55,392 nt of DNA from an uncultured Dorea sp. (GCA_910578865.1 CAJTRM010000007.1:47749-103140); one strand, 5' to 3'. Positions 25,719 through 33,708 are shown, numbered from the stretch's first letter. Notes: generated by a model not told the origin, from the sequence alone. A program made the numbers and translations.

Positions 25719-27815
25719 TTATTTCACGCCAAACAGTAAATCTCCATAGGTCGGGAATGGCCAGTATTTCTTTGCTGTCATCGTCTCTGCTTCGTCACAG
25801 GCAACCCGTAGTTCACCCATTTTACTTAATATAACATCACGGATGATATAAGATTCTGCTTCAATGTCCCCGGCATCCTGCAGTTTCATCACTGCTGCTT
25901 CCAGTTCATCTGCTCTAACCGCAATCTGGTCTTCCAGTCTTGCCAGTTTTTTCAACAAGCCGACTTCATAGCTACAGGAAACAGAAGCATCAACTGCTTT
26001 TTTTGCAGCTGCTGTATTTGCAAGCTCTAATACATATGTACTTACCGCCGGAGCAATCTCTGTTTTTGCCATATCAATCATGGTATTTGCTTCAATTAAC
26101 ACTGTCTTACAGTAATTATCCAGCATAATCTCACATCTTGATCTCAGCTCAGCTTCTGAAAAGATCTTATGCGCCGTCAGCATCTGTACATTCTTTTCAT
26201 CCAGCAGCCGCGGCATACAATCCGGGGTTGTTCTGTAATTGAGAAGCCCCCTCTTTTCCGTCGCTTCCCTGATCCATGTATCATCATAACCATTTCCATT
26301 GAAAATAATATGCTTGTGGTCTTTGATAGTCTTTCGAATCATTTCATGTAATGTATTTTCAAAATTTTCCGCCTTTTCCAGTCTGTCTGCGTAAATTTTC
26401 AGACTTTCTGCCACAGCGCTGTTCAGCATGATGTTTGCACAGGCAATGCTGTTAGATGAACCCAGCATACGGAACTCGAATTTATTTCCGGTAAATGCAA
26501 ATGGTGATGTACGGTTACGATCTGTGGTATCACGGTTGAATTTCGGAAGCACATCCACCCCAAGCTTCATCTGTGCTTTTTTCGTTCCTGCGTATGGAGT
26601 ATCTGTTTCAATTGCTTCAAGCACCTCATTTAATTCATCCCCAAGGAAGATAGATACTACTGCCGGCGGTGCTTCATTCGCGCCAAGTCTGTGGTCATTT
26701 CCTGCCGTTGCAACAGAAAGACGGAGCAGATCCTGATAATCGTCCACCGCTTTGATCACTGCACACAGAAATAGCAAAAACTGTGCATTTTCATATGGAG
26801 TCTCGCCCGGGGATAACAGATTCACTCCCTTGTCTGTCGCAAGAGACCAGTTGTTATGTTTTCCACTGCCGTTTACACCGGCAAACGGCTTTTCGTGAAG
26901 CAGACATACAAGTCCATGCTGTGCTGCTACCTTCTGCATAATCTCCATGGTCAGCTGGTTATGATCTGTCGCTATATTCGTTGTCGTATAAACAGGGGCA
27001 AGCTCATGTTGTGCCGGAGCCACTTCATTATGTTCTGTCTTAGCCAGAATTCCCAGTTTCCAGAGTTCATCATTCAGTTCTTGCATATAAGCGGCAACTC
27101 TTGGTTTGATCACACCGAAGTAATGATCGTCCATCTCCTGTCCCTTTGGCGACTTCGCACCAAAAAGAGTGCGTCCCGTAAATCGAAGATCTTTTCTCTG
27201 TTCGTACATTTCCTTTGTAATGAGGAAATATTCCTGTTCTGGTCCTACAGATGTACGGACACATTTTACATCATCATTTCCAAACAAATGAAGGATACGA
27301 AGAGCCTGCTTATTCAAAGCTTCCATAGAACGAAGCAGCGGAGTTTTTTTATCCAGCGCCTCTCCGCCATAGGAACAGAACGCTGTAGGAATACATAATG
27401 TTTTCCCTTTAATAAACGCATAAGAGGTAGGATCCCATGCTGTATATCCCCTTGCTTCAAAAGTAGCCCGAAGTCCGCCGGACGGGAAAGAAGAAGCGTC
27501 CGGTTCGCCTTTGATCAGTTCCTTTCCGGAGAACTCCATAATCACACCGCCGTCCGGGGATGGAGAAATAAAACTATCATGCTTTTCTGCTGTTACACCG
27601 GTAAGAGGCTGGAACCAATGTGTATAGTGAGTAGCTTCATTTGCAACTGCCCAGTCTTTCATAGCTGCCGCAACTGCGTTGGCTACACTGATATCAAGTT
27701 TTGCACCTTCGTCAATAGTTTTTCTCAAAGACTGATAAACCTTTGCTGACAAATTTGCTTTCATCACTCTGTCGTCAAAAACTTTACATCCAAAAAATTC
27801 TGTAACTTTCTTCAT
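25719..27815 (-). CDS. glnN: Glutamine synthetase type III
   Basis: A 698-residue GSIII enzyme that makes glutamine from glutamate, ammonia and ATP. Family features: the N-terminal GSIII domain, then GPEQEYFLI, AKTEHNEVAPAQHELAP, GSGKHNNWSLAT and GSSNSIACANIMLN, with an alpha-helical C-terminal extension. The longer reading from 27845 begins inside a terminator hairpin and lacks a binding site; ATG 27815 has GGAAGGAG about 6-7 bases upstream and is preferred. It leads an apparent seven-gene operon (glnN-asnB-pyrG-purF-carA-carB-dapL). Its leader holds two tandem hairpins, so expression is probably set by antitermination. Confidence 0.95.
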   Translation of the reverse strand: MKKVTEFFGCKVFDDRVMKANLSAKVYQSLRKTIDEGAKLDISVANAVAAAMKDWAVANEATHYTHWFQPLTGVTAEKHDSFISPSPDGGVIMEFSGKELIKGEPDASSFPSGGLRATFEARGYTAWDPTSYAFIKGKTLCIPTAFCSYGGEALDKKTPLLRSMEALNKQALRILHLFGNDDVKCVRTSVGPEQEYFLITKEMYEQRKDLRFTGRTLFGAKSPKGQEMDDHYFGVIKPRVAAYMQELNDELWKLGILAKTEHNEVAPAQHELAPVYTTTNIATDHNQLTMEIMQKVAAQHGLVCLLHEKPFAGVNGSGKHNNWSLATDKGVNLLSPGETPYENAQFLLFLCAVIKAVDDYQDLLRLSVATAGNDHRLGANEAPPAVVSIFLGDELNEVLEAIETDTPYAGTKKAQMKLGVDVLPKFNRDTTDRNRTSPFAFTGNKFEFRMLGSSNSIACANIMLNSAVAESLKIYADRLEKAENFENTLHEMIRKTIKDHKHIIFNGNGYDDTWIREATEKRGLLNYRTTPDCMPRLLDEKNVQMLTAHKIFSEAELRSRCEIMLDNYCKTVLIEANTMIDMAKTEIAPAVSTYVLELANTAAAKKAVDASVSCSYEVGLLKKLARLEDQIAVRADELEAAVMKLQDAGDIEAESYIIRDVILSKMGELRVACDEAETMTAKKYWPFPTYGDLLFGVK

Positions 27816-27835
27816 AATGTCACTCCTTCCAATTT

Positions 27836-27897
27836 GAAAAGGCAAGAGGGTCTTTCATAGTACTTTTCCCTGCACATGAAAGACGCCCTTGCCTTTT
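27836..27897 (-). terminator. glnN leader hairpin 2 (terminator/attenuator)
   Basis: On the minus strand arms of about 22 bases (AAAAGGCAAGGGCGTCTTT... with ...AAAGACCCTCTTGCCTTTT) pair with one mismatch and one wobble, ending in TTTT, only about 20 bases before the glnN start codon. The apical loop contains GCAGGGAAAA. It would stop transcription before glnN unless antagonised. Confidence 0.8.
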
Positions 27898-27924
27898 AAA
27901 TCAAATTGCCCATATTTGAATTTT

Positions 27925-27978
27925 GTAAAGTAAAAAGCGCCTCTGAGAACTTTACCTCAAAGACGCCTTTGCCTTTAC
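27925..27978 (-). promoter_or_regulatory. glnN leader hairpin 1
   Basis: Begins at about +1 of the transcript. The core pairs GGCGTCTTTGAG with CTCAGAGGCGC (loop GTAAAGTT); the outer arms GTAAAG and CTTTAC close it. The short form is followed by CTTTTTA, so it could also terminate. Its 5' arm GGCAAAGGCGTCTTT matches hairpin 2 (GGCAAGGGCGTCTTT) and the gltB leader. Confidence 0.65.
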
Positions 27979-27985
27979 TCGTTGG

Positions 27986-28014
27986 ATAATACACCCTGAA
28001 AAATCATTTGTCAA
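27986..28014 (-). promoter_or_regulatory. glnN operon promoter
   Basis: Leftward TTGACA (28014-28009), 17-base spacer, TATTAT (27991-27986). Near-consensus sigma-A promoter; the predicted start near 27979 is at the base of hairpin 1. Confidence 0.8.
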
Positions 28015-28058
28015 TCCTTTTTTTTATTTTTCATATTTTTTCATCCAGTTTTTTTCTC

Positions 28059-28087
28059 TTGACAAAACTTACCATACACTGTATATA
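28059..28087 (+). promoter_or_regulatory. Glutamate synthase operon promoter
   Basis: TTGACA at 28059-28064, 17-base spacer, TATATA at 28082-28087. The predicted start is near 28094, five bases before the leader hairpin. The region between this promoter and the divergent glnN promoter (28015-28058) is a T-rich tract with no other motif that I can see. Confidence 0.78.
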
Positions 28088-28098
28088 TTGAATATGAG

Positions 28099-28156
28099 CA
28101 AAGGCGTTCATCTTAGAGCAGGGACTACCTGCCCTTAAATGAACGCCTTTGTTTTT
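28099..28156 (+). terminator. gltB leader hairpin (terminator/attenuator)
   Basis: Perfect 13-base arms CAAAGGCGTTCAT (28099-28111) and ATGAACGCCTTTG (28139-28151) enclose a second small stem (GCAGG-GACTA-CCTGC) and are followed by TTTTT. It lies between the promoter and the first gene. The 5' arm and the GCAGGGA loop recur in the glnN leader. Confidence 0.82.
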
Positions 28157-28186
28157 GATTTATTCTGAAAGGAAGGTACAAGATTT

Positions 28187-29281
28187 ATGAAGATTGAAGG
28201 TCAGGTGAGAATTCCTTCCGGATGTGCAATCTCCTCCGTCATTTCCAAAGAAGGAAATAAGATATCCGGTGAAATGATCACAAATTCCATGAAACCCCTG
28301 CATGACCGATCCAACGGATTGGGCGGCGGTTTTGCTGGTTATGGCATTTACCCTGAATATAAAGAATTTTATGCATTACATATGTTCTTTGATACCCGCA
28401 ACACAAGAAAAGACTGTGAAGTTTTCTTAAAAGAACGTTTTGAAATCATCCAATCCGAAATTATTCCAACCCGCAAGATTCCGGCAATTACGGATGCACC
28501 TATCATATGGAGATATTTTGTTGCTCCGTTAAAATCCATGCTGGTATCTATGCAGCTGGACGAAAAAGAATTTGTTGCCAGAACTGTTATGAAAATCAAT
28601 GCCGAAATGTCTGGCGCCTATGTTTTTTCCAGCGGCAGGAACATGGGAACTTTTAAAGCAGTGAGTTTCCCGGAAGATGCAGGTGTTTTTTATAAACTGG
28701 AAGAATATGAAGGATATTCATGGACTGCCCACGGACGTTATCCAACGAACACACCTGGATGGTGGGGCGGTGCACATCCGTTTACGCTGCTTGACTATTC
28801 TGTCGTGCATAACGGTGAAATTTCCTCTTATGATGCAAACCGCCGGTTTATGGAAATGTCCGGTTACAAATGTACACTCCAGACAGATACTGAAGTTATT
28901 ACCTATATCATGGATTATCTGCTCCGTGTCCAGGGACTTACTCTTGATGAAGCAGCAAGTGTCATTGCTGCTCCATTCTGGAGTACCATTGCAGAAAAAA
29001 CAGATTTGGAAGAGCAGAAAAAACATCTTTATCTTAGAACTATGTTCCCAAGCCTGCTTGTGACCGGTCCTTTCTCTATTGTTTTAGGATTTGACGGTGG
29101 ATTGATGGCACTGAATGACCGGTTAAAACTACGTTCTATGGTAGTCGGACAAAAGGATGACAAGGTATTTATCGCCAGTGAAGAAGCCGCAATCCGAACC
29201 ATAGAGCCAAACGCCGAGAAACTATGGTATCCTGCCGGTGGTGAACCAGTCATTGTAAAAGTAAAGGAAGGTGCATTTTAA
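28187..29281 (+). CDS. Glutamate synthase amidotransferase subunit (class II glutaminase domain as a separate protein)
   Basis: A 364-residue Ntn-type amidotransferase equal to the N-terminal domain of GltB. The likely nucleophile is C13 (RIPSGCAISSV), exposed after removal of a 12-residue propeptide. Conserved parts include HDRSNGLGGGFAGYG, SWTAHGRYPTNTPGWWGGAHPF and VVHNGEISSYDANRRF. It would release ammonia from glutamine for the synthase encoded next. Its stop overlaps the next ATG by one base. AAGGAAGG precedes the start. This split form resembles archaeal glutamate synthases, not the large fused GltB of most bacteria. Confidence 0.88.
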   Translation: MKIEGQVRIPSGCAISSVISKEGNKISGEMITNSMKPLHDRSNGLGGGFAGYGIYPEYKEFYALHMFFDTRNTRKDCEVFLKERFEIIQSEIIPTRKIPAITDAPIIWRYFVAPLKSMLVSMQLDEKEFVARTVMKINAEMSGAYVFSSGRNMGTFKAVSFPEDAGVFYKLEEYEGYSWTAHGRYPTNTPGWWGGAHPFTLLDYSVVHNGEISSYDANRRFMEMSGYKCTLQTDTEVITYIMDYLLRVQGLTLDEAASVIAAPFWSTIAEKTDLEEQKKHLYLRTMFPSLLVTGPFSIVLGFDGGLMALNDRLKLRSMVVGQKDDKVFIASEEAAIRTIEPNAEKLWYPAGGEPVIVKVKEGAF

Positions 29282-30786
29282 TGAGCATAGAATTTATCTG
29301 TCCGGAATTTGAAGTAATCAGAAATGAAAACAGTTGCATTACCTGCCGGGTATGTGAACGACAATGTTCCAATAAAGTACATAGTTACGACGAAGAACAT
29401 AAAATTATGAAGTATGATGAAGCGAAATGTGTCAACTGCCAACGATGTGTTTCTCTTTGCCCGACCAGAGCATTAAAAATATCAAAAAGTGTCTGTACTC
29501 TGCGTGAAAATGCAAACTGGACAAACAATACAGTTAAAGAGATTTATAAACAGGCAAACAGCGGCGGTGTTCTTTTATCTTCCATGGGTAATCCCAGACC
29601 ACTCCCTGTATATTGGGACAAACTCCTGATCAATGCATCACAGGTCACAAACCCTTCCATTGATCCTTTACGGGAACCGATGGAAACCAGAGTTTACCTT
29701 GGAAAAAAGCCACAAAAAATAAGTCGAACGGCGGACGGGAAATTAGATTGTAAACTTCCGCCGCAGCTGGAACTTTCCATGCCTGTCATGTTTTCTGCCA
29801 TGAGTTACGGCTCTATCAGCTACAATGCTCATAAATCCCTTGCAATGGCGGCAACAAAGCTTGGTATCTTATATAACACCGGTGAGGGTGGTCTGCATGA
29901 AGATTTTTATTGCTATGGGAAAAATACCATCGTGCAGGTAGCTTCGGGACGTTTTGGCGTCCATAAGGATTATCTGGAAGCAGGCGCCGCCATTGAGATT
30001 AAAATGGGACAAGGTGCAAAGCCGGGCATCGGCGGACATCTTCCGGGGACAAAGATTGTAGGAGACGTATCCCGCACCCGTATGATTCCAGAAGGCTCTG
30101 ACGCCATTTCTCCGGCTCCGCATCATGACATTTATTCCATCGAGGATTTGCGTCAGCTTGTTTTCTCACTGAAAGAAGCTACCGAATATAAAAAAACTGT
30201 CATCGTTAAAGTCGCTGCTGTTCACAATATTGCCGCCATTGCAAGTGGTATTGCCCGCAGCGGAGCTGATATCATCGCCATTGACGGCTTCCGCGGCGGT
30301 ACAGGAGCCGCCCCTACCAGAATCCGGGATAATGTTGGTATTCCCATCGAGTTGGCGCTTGCCTCCGTTGACCAAAGACTTCGCGACGAAGGTATCCGTA
30401 ATAATGTATCGCTGGTAGTCGGCGGAAGTATTCGAAGCGCTGCCGATATCATCAAAGCCATTGCCCTTGGTGCAGATGCCTGCTATGTGGCTACCGCTGC
30501 TCTTCTGGCCCTTGGCTGCCACCTCTGCCGTACCTGCCAGAGCGGCAAATGCAACTGGGGAATCGCAACCCAGCGTCCGGAGCTTGTAAAAAGACTGAAT
30601 CCTGAAATGGGAAGCGAACGTCTGATTAACCTGATGACTGCATGGAAGCATGAAATCAAAGAACTGATGGGCGGCATGGGAATCAATTCTATCGAGGCTT
30701 TACGCGGAAACCGGCTGATGCTGCGCGGCATTGGCCTCACAGAAAAAGAACTTGAAATTCTTGGTATCTTTCATGCAGGAGAGTGA
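29281..30786 (+). CDS. gltB: Glutamate synthase central subunit with N-terminal ferredoxin domain
   Basis: A 501-residue flavoprotein. The N-terminus (about 15-75) carries two 4Fe-4S motifs (CITCRVCERQC and CVNCQRCVSLCP). The main domain is the FMN-binding synthase barrel (AMSYGSISYNAHKSLA, GEGGLHEDFY, GQGAKPGIGGHLPG, DGFRGGTGAAP) with a cysteine cluster CHLCRTCQSGKC that fits a 3Fe-4S site. It transfers ammonia to 2-oxoglutarate. No GltD (NADPH subunit) is nearby, so electrons probably enter through the built-in ferredoxin domain. Start overlaps the upstream stop. Confidence 0.9.
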   Translation: MSIEFICPEFEVIRNENSCITCRVCERQCSNKVHSYDEEHKIMKYDEAKCVNCQRCVSLCPTRALKISKSVCTLRENANWTNNTVKEIYKQANSGGVLLSSMGNPRPLPVYWDKLLINASQVTNPSIDPLREPMETRVYLGKKPQKISRTADGKLDCKLPPQLELSMPVMFSAMSYGSISYNAHKSLAMAATKLGILYNTGEGGLHEDFYCYGKNTIVQVASGRFGVHKDYLEAGAAIEIKMGQGAKPGIGGHLPGTKIVGDVSRTRMIPEGSDAISPAPHHDIYSIEDLRQLVFSLKEATEYKKTVIVKVAAVHNIAAIASGIARSGADIIAIDGFRGGTGAAPTRIRDNVGIPIELALASVDQRLRDEGIRNNVSLVVGGSIRSAADIIKAIALGADACYVATAALLALGCHLCRTCQSGKCNWGIATQRPELVKRLNPEMGSERLINLMTAWKHEIKELMGGMGINSIEALRGNRLMLRGIGLTEKELEILGIFHAGE

Positions 30787-30808
30787 TAAATATAAAACCG
30801 CTGCTTTT

Positions 30809-30834
30809 ACGAATGGCGTAGGCTGAGCTGTTAC
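30809..30834 (+). repeat. Interspersed repeat copy A
   Basis: CGAATGGCGTAGGCTGAGCTGTTAC-type sequence in the 105-base gap between the gltB central gene and the GXGXG gene. It matches copy B (45370-45394, opposite orientation) in 24 of 25 bases. TTTTTT follows about 15 bases later, so it may be part of a terminator-like element. Confidence 0.75.
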
Positions 30835-30891
30835 GCTTTCTACAGTTTTTTATCGAAAAACATAAACAATTTCAGGGAGGTATGGTATAAT

Positions 30892-31614
30892 ATGCAAGTT
30901 ATTAATGCTACAAATTTAGATTACAGAGCTTTAAATGAAGCGCTGCGCAGGACAGACAGCGACTGTACGATTGAAGGCTGTTGTGGTCAGAGATTTATTG
31001 CTGCCGGCATGTCTGACAAGAATCTTACAATCAACGGAATTCCGGGAAATGCGCTGGGTGCATATTTAAACAATGCTTGTATCACTGTAAATGCCAATGC
31101 TCAGGACGCGGTAGGCGACACGATGAATGAAGGAAAGATCCTGATCCATGGCAATATTGGTGATGCCGCGGGTTATGCCATGCGCGGCGGTAAAATCTAT
31201 GTACAAGGCAATGCAGGATATCGCGCCGGAATTCATATGAAAGCTTACAAAAAAAAGATTCCCGTCATGATCATCGGCGGGTGCGCCGGAAGCTTCCTCG
31301 GTGAATATCAGGCTGGCGGCGTAATTATTGTCCTTGGACTTCACACAGATGACAAACGTATCGCAGGTAATTTCCCATGTACCGGAATGCATGGAGGTAA
31401 AATGTTCCTGCGCGGAAACTGCGAAGAGATTCATTTTCCGGAACAGGTAACTGCAAGATGTGCCTCCCCGGAGGATTTGGAGGAAATCCGGGAATATCTG
31501 TCCGAATACTGTACAGACTTCGGATATTCTGTGGACGAACTTTTATCTGCTCCTTTTACAATCATTACACCAGACAGTAAAAACCCATATAAACAAATGT
31601 ATGTAACGAACTAA
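30892..31614 (+). CDS. Glutamate synthase GXGXG-domain subunit
   Basis: A 240-residue protein matching the C-terminal beta-helix (GXGXG) domain of GltB, here as its own gene. Repeated glycine turns are visible (GIPGNALGAYL, NIGDAAGYAMRGGKIYVQGNAGYRAG, GGCAGSFLGEYQAGGVIIVLG, GMHGGKMFLRG). The domain is structural and helps channel ammonia. AGGGAGG precedes the ATG. It is separated from the synthase gene by 105 bases containing an interspersed repeat and is followed by the glutamine synthetase-like gene. Confidence 0.87.
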   Translation: MQVINATNLDYRALNEALRRTDSDCTIEGCCGQRFIAAGMSDKNLTINGIPGNALGAYLNNACITVNANAQDAVGDTMNEGKILIHGNIGDAAGYAMRGGKIYVQGNAGYRAGIHMKAYKKKIPVMIIGGCAGSFLGEYQAGGVIIVLGLHTDDKRIAGNFPCTGMHGGKMFLRGNCEEIHFPEQVTARCASPEDLEEIREYLSEYCTDFGYSVDELLSAPFTIITPDSKNPYKQMYVTN

Positions 31615-31648
31615 ATTTTGCACAAATTAAAAGAAAGTAGGTAGGCTT

Positions 31649-32860
31649 ATGAAGTATTCAAAAGATGAAGTAATCCAATATGTGCAGGAAGAAGATGTGA
31701 AATTTATCCGTCTCGCTTTTTGCGATGTATTCGGCAAACAGAAAAACATATCCATCATGCCGGCAGAACTTCCCCGCGCTTTTGAATGTGGAATTGCCAT
31801 TGACGCATCTGCCATCGCAGGCTTTGGCGATGAAAACCATTCCGATCTGTTTCTCCATCCGGACACAGACACTCTGATGCCCCTGCCATGGAGACCTGAA
31901 CATGGCCGTGTGGTACGAATGTTCTGTAATATTACCTATCCAGATGGAAAAGCGTTTGAATGTGATACCCGTTCTATTTTAAAAAAAGCAATTCAGGACG
32001 CCCAAGATGCAGGATTCCAGTTCTTCTTTGGTGCTGAACAGGAATTCTATCTGTTCACTCTGGATGATAATGGAAACTTGACCAATGAGCCTTATGATAA
32101 CGCAGGCTATATGGATATCGCCCCGGAAGACAGAGGCGAAAATATCCGTCGTGAAGTATGTCTGATACTTGAACAAATGGGAATACAGCCTGAAAGTTCT
32201 CACCACGAAGAAGGTCCGGGACAAAACGAAATTGATTTTCGCTATTCTGATCCACTGACTGCTGCTGACAATGCCATGACCTTCCAGACTGTTGTGAAAA
32301 CAATCGCCAGACGTAACGGCCTTTTTGCCGATTTCAGTCCAAAGCCTCTGGAAAACAAACCCGGAAATGGATTTCACATTAATATATCTGTAAAATCCTC
32401 TGATAATGAAGGCTGCATGAATTACATGATTGCAGGTATCCTGGATAAGACTGCGGATATGACTGTATTTTTAAACCCAACTGAAAATTCTTATCAGCGT
32501 TTTGGCAGCAATAAAGCTCCAAAATATATCTCCTGGTCCAGCGAGAACCGTTCCCAGCTTGTCAGGGTTCCTGCTGCCGCTGGAAAATACCAGCGTGTGG
32601 AACTCCGCTCCCCGGATCCATCCGCAAATACTTATCTGGCCTTTGCTCTTCTGATTTATGCAATTCTGGATGCCATTCAGAATAAATTGGAACCACCAAT
32701 CCCTGCTGATATAAACCTGTACAAAGCAAATGAGGATACGCTTGCAAAATTCAAACAACTGCCCGGCGATTTTAAATCCGCGTGCGCTGTAGCCGCAAAC
32801 AGTAATTTTATAAAAGAACATATACCAGATGTTATATTAGATATCTATTGCAATAAATAA
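31649..32860 (+). CDS. glnA: Short type I glutamine synthetase-like protein with altered flap
   Basis: At 403 residues this is about 40 shorter than normal GSI. Many catalytic motifs remain: FGAEQEFYLF (E130, E132), SSHHEEGPGQNEIDF, GNGFHINIS (H243), NRSQLVRVP and RVELRSPDPSAN. However the flap glutamate (GYEAP in GSI, which shields the ammonium site) is replaced by K289 (SNKAP) with one residue deleted; the feedback arginine of the Bacillus-type VRIEESD loop is replaced (GDENHSD); and the C-terminus lacks the HPWE segment. It may use another amine, be weakly active, or act as a sensor. It lies between glutamate synthase and the ANTAR regulator. The symbol is by family only. Confidence 0.75.
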   Translation: MKYSKDEVIQYVQEEDVKFIRLAFCDVFGKQKNISIMPAELPRAFECGIAIDASAIAGFGDENHSDLFLHPDTDTLMPLPWRPEHGRVVRMFCNITYPDGKAFECDTRSILKKAIQDAQDAGFQFFFGAEQEFYLFTLDDNGNLTNEPYDNAGYMDIAPEDRGENIRREVCLILEQMGIQPESSHHEEGPGQNEIDFRYSDPLTAADNAMTFQTVVKTIARRNGLFADFSPKPLENKPGNGFHINISVKSSDNEGCMNYMIAGILDKTADMTVFLNPTENSYQRFGSNKAPKYISWSSENRSQLVRVPAAAGKYQRVELRSPDPSANTYLAFALLIYAILDAIQNKLEPPIPADINLYKANEDTLAKFKQLPGDFKSACAVAANSNFIKEHIPDVILDIYCNK

Positions 32861-32893
32861 TTCAAACCAACGAAAAAAGGAGGAGGTGACAAA

Positions 32894-33478
32894 ATGAGTT
32901 TAAGAGAACGTTTTTACAGCATACTCCTCGTGTCTGCAACAGATAGCTTCACCTTTGCCTTTGCTGATCTGCTCCCTGAAACAAGATACTGCCCTATCCA
33001 TAATGTTACCAGTATCAATGCCGCTAAGCGGACTCTTTCCGAAAAAACATTTGATTTTGTTATCATCAACGCTCCTTTGCCTGATGATGTCGGTATTCGT
33101 TTTTCGATTGACACCTGTACTACCAAACAGGCTGCTGTATTACTTTTGGTAAAAAACGATGTTCATGCCGATATCCATGATAAGGTTGCCGAGTACGGCG
33201 TCTTCACTTTGCCAAAGCCAACCTCAAAACCAACTATGTTACATGCCCTTAACTGGATGGAAAGTGCCAGAGAACGACTAAGACAATTTGAAAAGAAGTC
33301 TCTGTCCATCGAAGAAAAAATGGCTGAAATCCGTCTGATCAATAAGGCAAAATGGATTTTGATCAGCGAATTGCAAATGAGTGAACCTGATGCTCACCAT
33401 TACATAGAAAAACAGGCGATGGACCGTTGCATTGTAAAGAGAACGATTGCCGAAGAAATTATTAAGACTTATACTTAA
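32894..33478 (+). CDS. ANTAR-domain antitermination regulator with degenerate receiver (NitR-like)
   Basis: A 194-residue protein. The N-terminal part (about 8-120) has a receiver fold, but the phosphoacceptor position is N59 (DFVIINAPLPDDVG) and the usual acidic pair is missing (LLVSATDS), so phosphorylation is unlikely. A short coiled coil (about 122-145) leads to a C-terminal ANTAR domain (about 138-193; AKWILISELQMSEPDAHHYIEKQAMDR). ANTAR proteins bind paired RNA hairpins and prevent terminator formation. AAGGAGGAGG precedes the ATG. It closes the gltB-glnA operon, like clostridial nitR next to glnA, and the leader hairpins at 27.8-28.2 kb are its likely targets. Confidence 0.85.
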   Translation: MSLRERFYSILLVSATDSFTFAFADLLPETRYCPIHNVTSINAAKRTLSEKTFDFVIINAPLPDDVGIRFSIDTCTTKQAAVLLLVKNDVHADIHDKVAEYGVFTLPKPTSKPTMLHALNWMESARERLRQFEKKSLSIEEKMAEIRLINKAKWILISELQMSEPDAHHYIEKQAMDRCIVKRTIAEEIIKTYT

Positions 33479-33518
33479 ACACGATTACTGATTCCATACA
33501 CAATGGTTACGGCACACG

Positions 33519-33566
33519 AAGAGCGTCAGGTCGTAAACCGAAAAAGGTTCCTCCCAACGCTCTTTT
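33519..33566 (+). terminator. Terminator of the glutamate synthase-ANTAR operon
   Basis: Outer arms AAGAGCGT (33519-33526) and ACGCTCTT (33557-33564) with an inner hairpin AACC-GAAAAA-GGTT, followed by a short T-run. Confidence 0.65.
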
Positions 33567-33665
33567 CCTTTCCTGCCTGAAAAACTTGATGCGTTTGCTC
33601 ACAGAGCAAATCCGGTGTTTCCTGATAGTACATCCGGTAACTGGCTGAAAGAATTATGAATCTGC

Positions 33666-33694
33666 ACCGGCTTTTTTCTTACGAGCCGGTTTTA
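33666..33694. terminator. Hairpin at the convergent ends of the ANTAR gene and eno
   Basis: ACCGGCT (33666-33672) pairs with AGCCGGT (33684-33690), followed by TTTT on the plus strand. It lies 15 bases from the eno stop. Confidence 0.55.
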
Positions 33695-33708
33695 CATTAT
33701 AATGTCGA

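Noticed and set aside
28099..28151. Glutamine-I (glnA) riboswitch upstream of glutamate synthase
   Set aside because: CGTTCATC is reminiscent of the motif, but the conserved GGACGGAAGTAGG part is missing, and the motif is known to me only from cyanobacteria and marine metagenomes. A covariance search would decide.
27901..28186. T-box leader for the glnN or glutamate synthase operons
   Set aside because: No T-box core sequence or specifier-loop architecture is visible; the leaders are too short, with hairpins starting at +1.
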